Source of the DNA: Hyphomicrobiales bacterium
GTDB lineage: Bacteria; Pseudomonadota; Alphaproteobacteria; Rhizobiales; Kaistiaceae
NCBI GenBank assembly: GCA_017305815.1
Contig: JAFKJZ010000517.1
Span: 1-6,734, forward strand
Length of the DNA stretch: 6,734 nt
Reading direction: 5' to 3'
A model generated the notes under the pieces. It had not been told where the DNA came from. It worked only from the letters and a program-made list of their open reading frames with translations, and searched no databases. The position numbers and the translations under genes were made by a program. Within the stretch, counting starts at the first letter, position 1. Each line of letters opens with the position of its first letter. Below, piece after piece: positions 4,928 to 6,734 of this stretch.

Positions 4928-6734
4928 ATGATCAATCTGACATTTCCCGATGGTTCCGTTCGCCAGTTCGACGCCGGTGTGACCGGCAAGGCGATCGCCG
5001 AAGGCATTTCCAAGTCGCTCGCCAAGAAGTCGGTCGCCATGACCCTCGATGGCGTGCTGTCCGACCTTTCCGACCCGATCACCCGTGATGCGAAGCTCGA
5101 GATCGTGACGCGCGACGACCCGCGCGCGCTCGAGCTGATCCGCCATGACGCGGCGCATGTGATGGCCGAGGCGGTGCAGGAGCTTTTCCCCGGCACCCAA
5201 TGCACCATCGGCCCGGTGATCGAGAACGGCTTCTTCTACGATTTCGCCCGCAACGAGCCTTTCACGACCGAGGACCTGCCGAAGATCGAGCAGAAGATGC
5301 GCGAGATCATCGCGCGCAACGCTCCCTTCACCAAGCACGTCTGGTCGCGCGACCACGCCAAGCAGGTGTTCTCCGACAAGGGCGAGGCCTACAAGGTCGA
5401 GCTGATCGACGCGATCCCGGAAGGCCAGGATCTCAAGATCTACAACAAGGGCGACTGGTTCGACCTCTGCCGCGGCCCGCACATGGCCTCGACGGGACAG
5501 ATCGGTTCCGCCTTCAAGCTGATGAAGGTGGCCGGCGCCTATTGGCGTGGCGACAGCAACAATCCGATGCTGACGCGCATCTACGGCACGGCCTGGCATG
5601 ACCAGGTCCAGCTCGACGCCTATCTCCACATGCTGAAAGAGGCGGAGAAGCGCGACCATCGCAAGCTCGGCCGTGAGATGGACCTGTTCCATTTCCAGGA
5701 AGAGGGACCGGGCGTCGTCTTCTGGCACGCCAAGGGCTGGACGATGTTCCAGGAGCTGATCTCCTACATGCGCCGGCGGCTGCGTCCGCTTGGTTACCAG
5801 GAGGTCAACGCGCCGCAGCTGCTCGACAAGTCGCTCTGGGAAACGTCGGGCCACTGGGGCTGGTACAAGGAGAACATGTTCGCGGCGCAGTCGGCCGGCG
5901 ACGACACCGAGGACGAGCGCGTCTTCGCGATCAAGCCGATGAACTGCCCCGGCCATGTGCAGATCTTCAAGCACGGCCTGAAGTCCTATCGCGACCTGCC
6001 GCTGCGCCTCGCCGAGTTCGGCGCGGTGCATCGCTACGAGCCGTCTGGCGCTTTGCACGGGCTGATGCGCGTGCGCGGCTTCACGCAGGACGACGCCCAC
6101 ATCTTCTGCACCGAAGAGCAGATGGCGGAAGAGTGCCTGAAGATCAACGAACTGATCCTCTCGACCTATGCCGATTTCGGCTTTGACGAGATCGTCGTGA
6201 AGCTGTCGACGCGTCCGGAAAAGCGCGTCGGCTCGGATGAGAACTGGGATCATGCCGAAGAGGTCATGACCAGGGTCCTGAAGACGATCGAGGAGCAGTC
6301 GGGCGGCAAGATCAAGACCGGCATCCTCGAAGGCGAGGGTGCGTTCTACGGTCCGAAGTTCGAATATACCCTGCGCGATGCGATCGGCCGTGAATGGCAG
6401 TGCGGCACGACGCAGGTCGACTTCAACCTGCCGGAACGCTTCGGCGCCTTCTATGTCGATTCCGACAGCAACAAGAAGACGCCGGTGATGATCCACCGCG
6501 CCATCTGCGGCTCGATGGAACGCTTCCTCGGCATCCTGATCGAGAACTTCGCCGGACACTTCCCGCGCTGGTTCGCTCCGCAGCAGGTGGTCGTCACGAC
6601 GATCACCTCGGATTCGGATGCCTATGCGGAAGAGGTCGTCGCCAAGCTTCGCAAGGCCGGCCTGCGCGCCGAGGTCGATCTTCGCAACGAGAAGATCAAC
6701 TACAAGGTTCGCGAGCACTCGCTGGCCAAGATCC
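4928..6734 (+). CDS. thrS: Threonyl-tRNA synthetase, 3' end outside the window
   Basis: This class II enzyme charges tRNA-Thr with threonine and removes mischarged serine. The 602 codons present miss roughly the last 50-60, the end of the anticodon-binding domain. The TGS domain is about 1-61 ([13 protein letters not shown]). The editing domain carries its metal-site residues His73 and His77 (HDAAH), Cys181 and His185 (CRGPH). The catalytic core (about 245-545) has the zinc ligands Cys340 (KPMNCPGH), His391 (TQDDAHIF) and His523 ([11 protein letters not shown]), with motif 2 [20 protein letters not shown] (369-388) and motif 3 at about 523-540. The anticodon-binding domain begins near 550 ([13 protein letters not shown]). 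The start is ATG 4928, with AGGAG 6 nt upstream. No frameshift or lost key residue is seen. It appears to have its own promoter, and its leader may carry an autoregulatory operator. Confidence 0.97.
   Translation, partial: MINLTFPDGSVRQFDAGVTGKAIAEGISKSLAKKSVAMTLDGVLSDLSDPITRDAKLEIVTRDDPRALELIRHDAAHVMAEAVQELFPGTQCTIGPVIENGFFYDFARNEPFTTEDLPKIEQKMREIIARNAPFTKHVWSRDHAKQVFSDKGEAYKVELIDAIPEGQDLKIYNKGDWFDLCRGPHMASTGQIGSAFKLMKVAGAYWRGDSNNPMLTRIYGTAWHDQVQLDAYLHMLKEAEKRDHRKLGREMDLFHFQEEGPGVVFWHAKGWTMFQELISYMRRRLRPLGYQEVNAPQLLDKSLWETSGHWGWYKENMFAAQSAGDDTEDERVFAIKPMNCPGHVQIFKHGLKSYRDLPLRLAEFGAVHRYEPSGALHGLMRVRGFTQDDAHIFCTEEQMAEECLKINELILSTYADFGFDEIVVKLSTRPEKRVGSDENWDHAEEVMTRVLKTIEEQSGGKIKTGILEGEGAFYGPKFEYTLRDAIGREWQCGTTQVDFNLPERFGAFYVDSDSNKKTPVMIHRAICGSMERFLGILIENFAGHFPRWFAPQQVVVTTITSDSDAYAEEVVAKLRKAGLRAEVDLRNEKINYKVREHSLAKI

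Noticed and set aside
4889..6718. 609-codon open frame on the minus strand opposite thrS
   Set aside because: The opposite strand is thrS with all its catalytic and zinc residues. The antisense translation is Arg/Asp/Leu-rich with no recognisable domain, a common effect of codon bias in GC-rich genes.
1..6734. Transposase, integrase, CRISPR array, tRNA or rRNA gene
   Set aside because: No such coding motif, repeat-spacer series or cloverleaf-forming segment was seen. The tRNA-like hairpins before thrS lack the other arms of a tRNA.

Overview
The window is about 65% GC, densely coding and built from short divergent or convergent gene pairs. Protein content, the style of ThrS and YidD, and a palindromic intergenic repeat of a type common in rhizobia and relatives point to an alphaproteobacterium of the order Hyphomicrobiales (Rhizobiales). 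I cannot name a genus from this sequence.

Layout. Bases 1-856 hold a rightward run: the end of a glyoxalase/VOC-fold protein, a small predicted exported two-cysteine protein, and yidD (membrane protein insertion efficiency factor). A palindromic repeat (about 852-917) separates yidD from a convergent atypical SDR/NAD(P)-binding oxidoreductase gene (914-1807, minus). That gene is divergent from an AraC-family regulator (1933-2883, plus), its likely controller. The AraC gene ends only 5 bp from the end of a convergent AmpR-type LysR regulator (2889-3782, minus). The LysR gene is in turn divergent from a class D (OXA-1-like) beta-lactamase (3885-4718, plus) with a twin-arginine-type signal. A hairpin follows the beta-lactamase, then a structured leader and thrS (threonyl-tRNA synthetase, 4928 to the window edge, 3' end missing).

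How the parts relate. yidD and thrS are housekeeping genes that, from memory, are often close neighbours in this order. The roughly 4 kb between them holds two self-contained regulator/target modules: AraC with SDR, and AmpR-like LysR with OXA. The LysR protein keeps the AmpR effector-pocket residues Thr103 and Asp135 at the same positions, and the intergenic region has a T-N11-A LysR box. This suggests an AmpR-style inducible system driving a class D enzyme rather than the usual class C or A enzyme.

Most interesting signal. The 209 bp before thrS can fold into two hairpins whose loops carry U-UGU and U-CGU, that is, U33 followed by a threonine anticodon. The first has a 7-bp stem and a 7-nt loop. 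The second is a bulged 10-bp stem ending at the base before the Shine-Dalgarno sequence. This resembles the translational operator through which E. coli ThrRS represses its own mRNA by tRNA mimicry. It is a candidate autoregulatory operator in this lineage.
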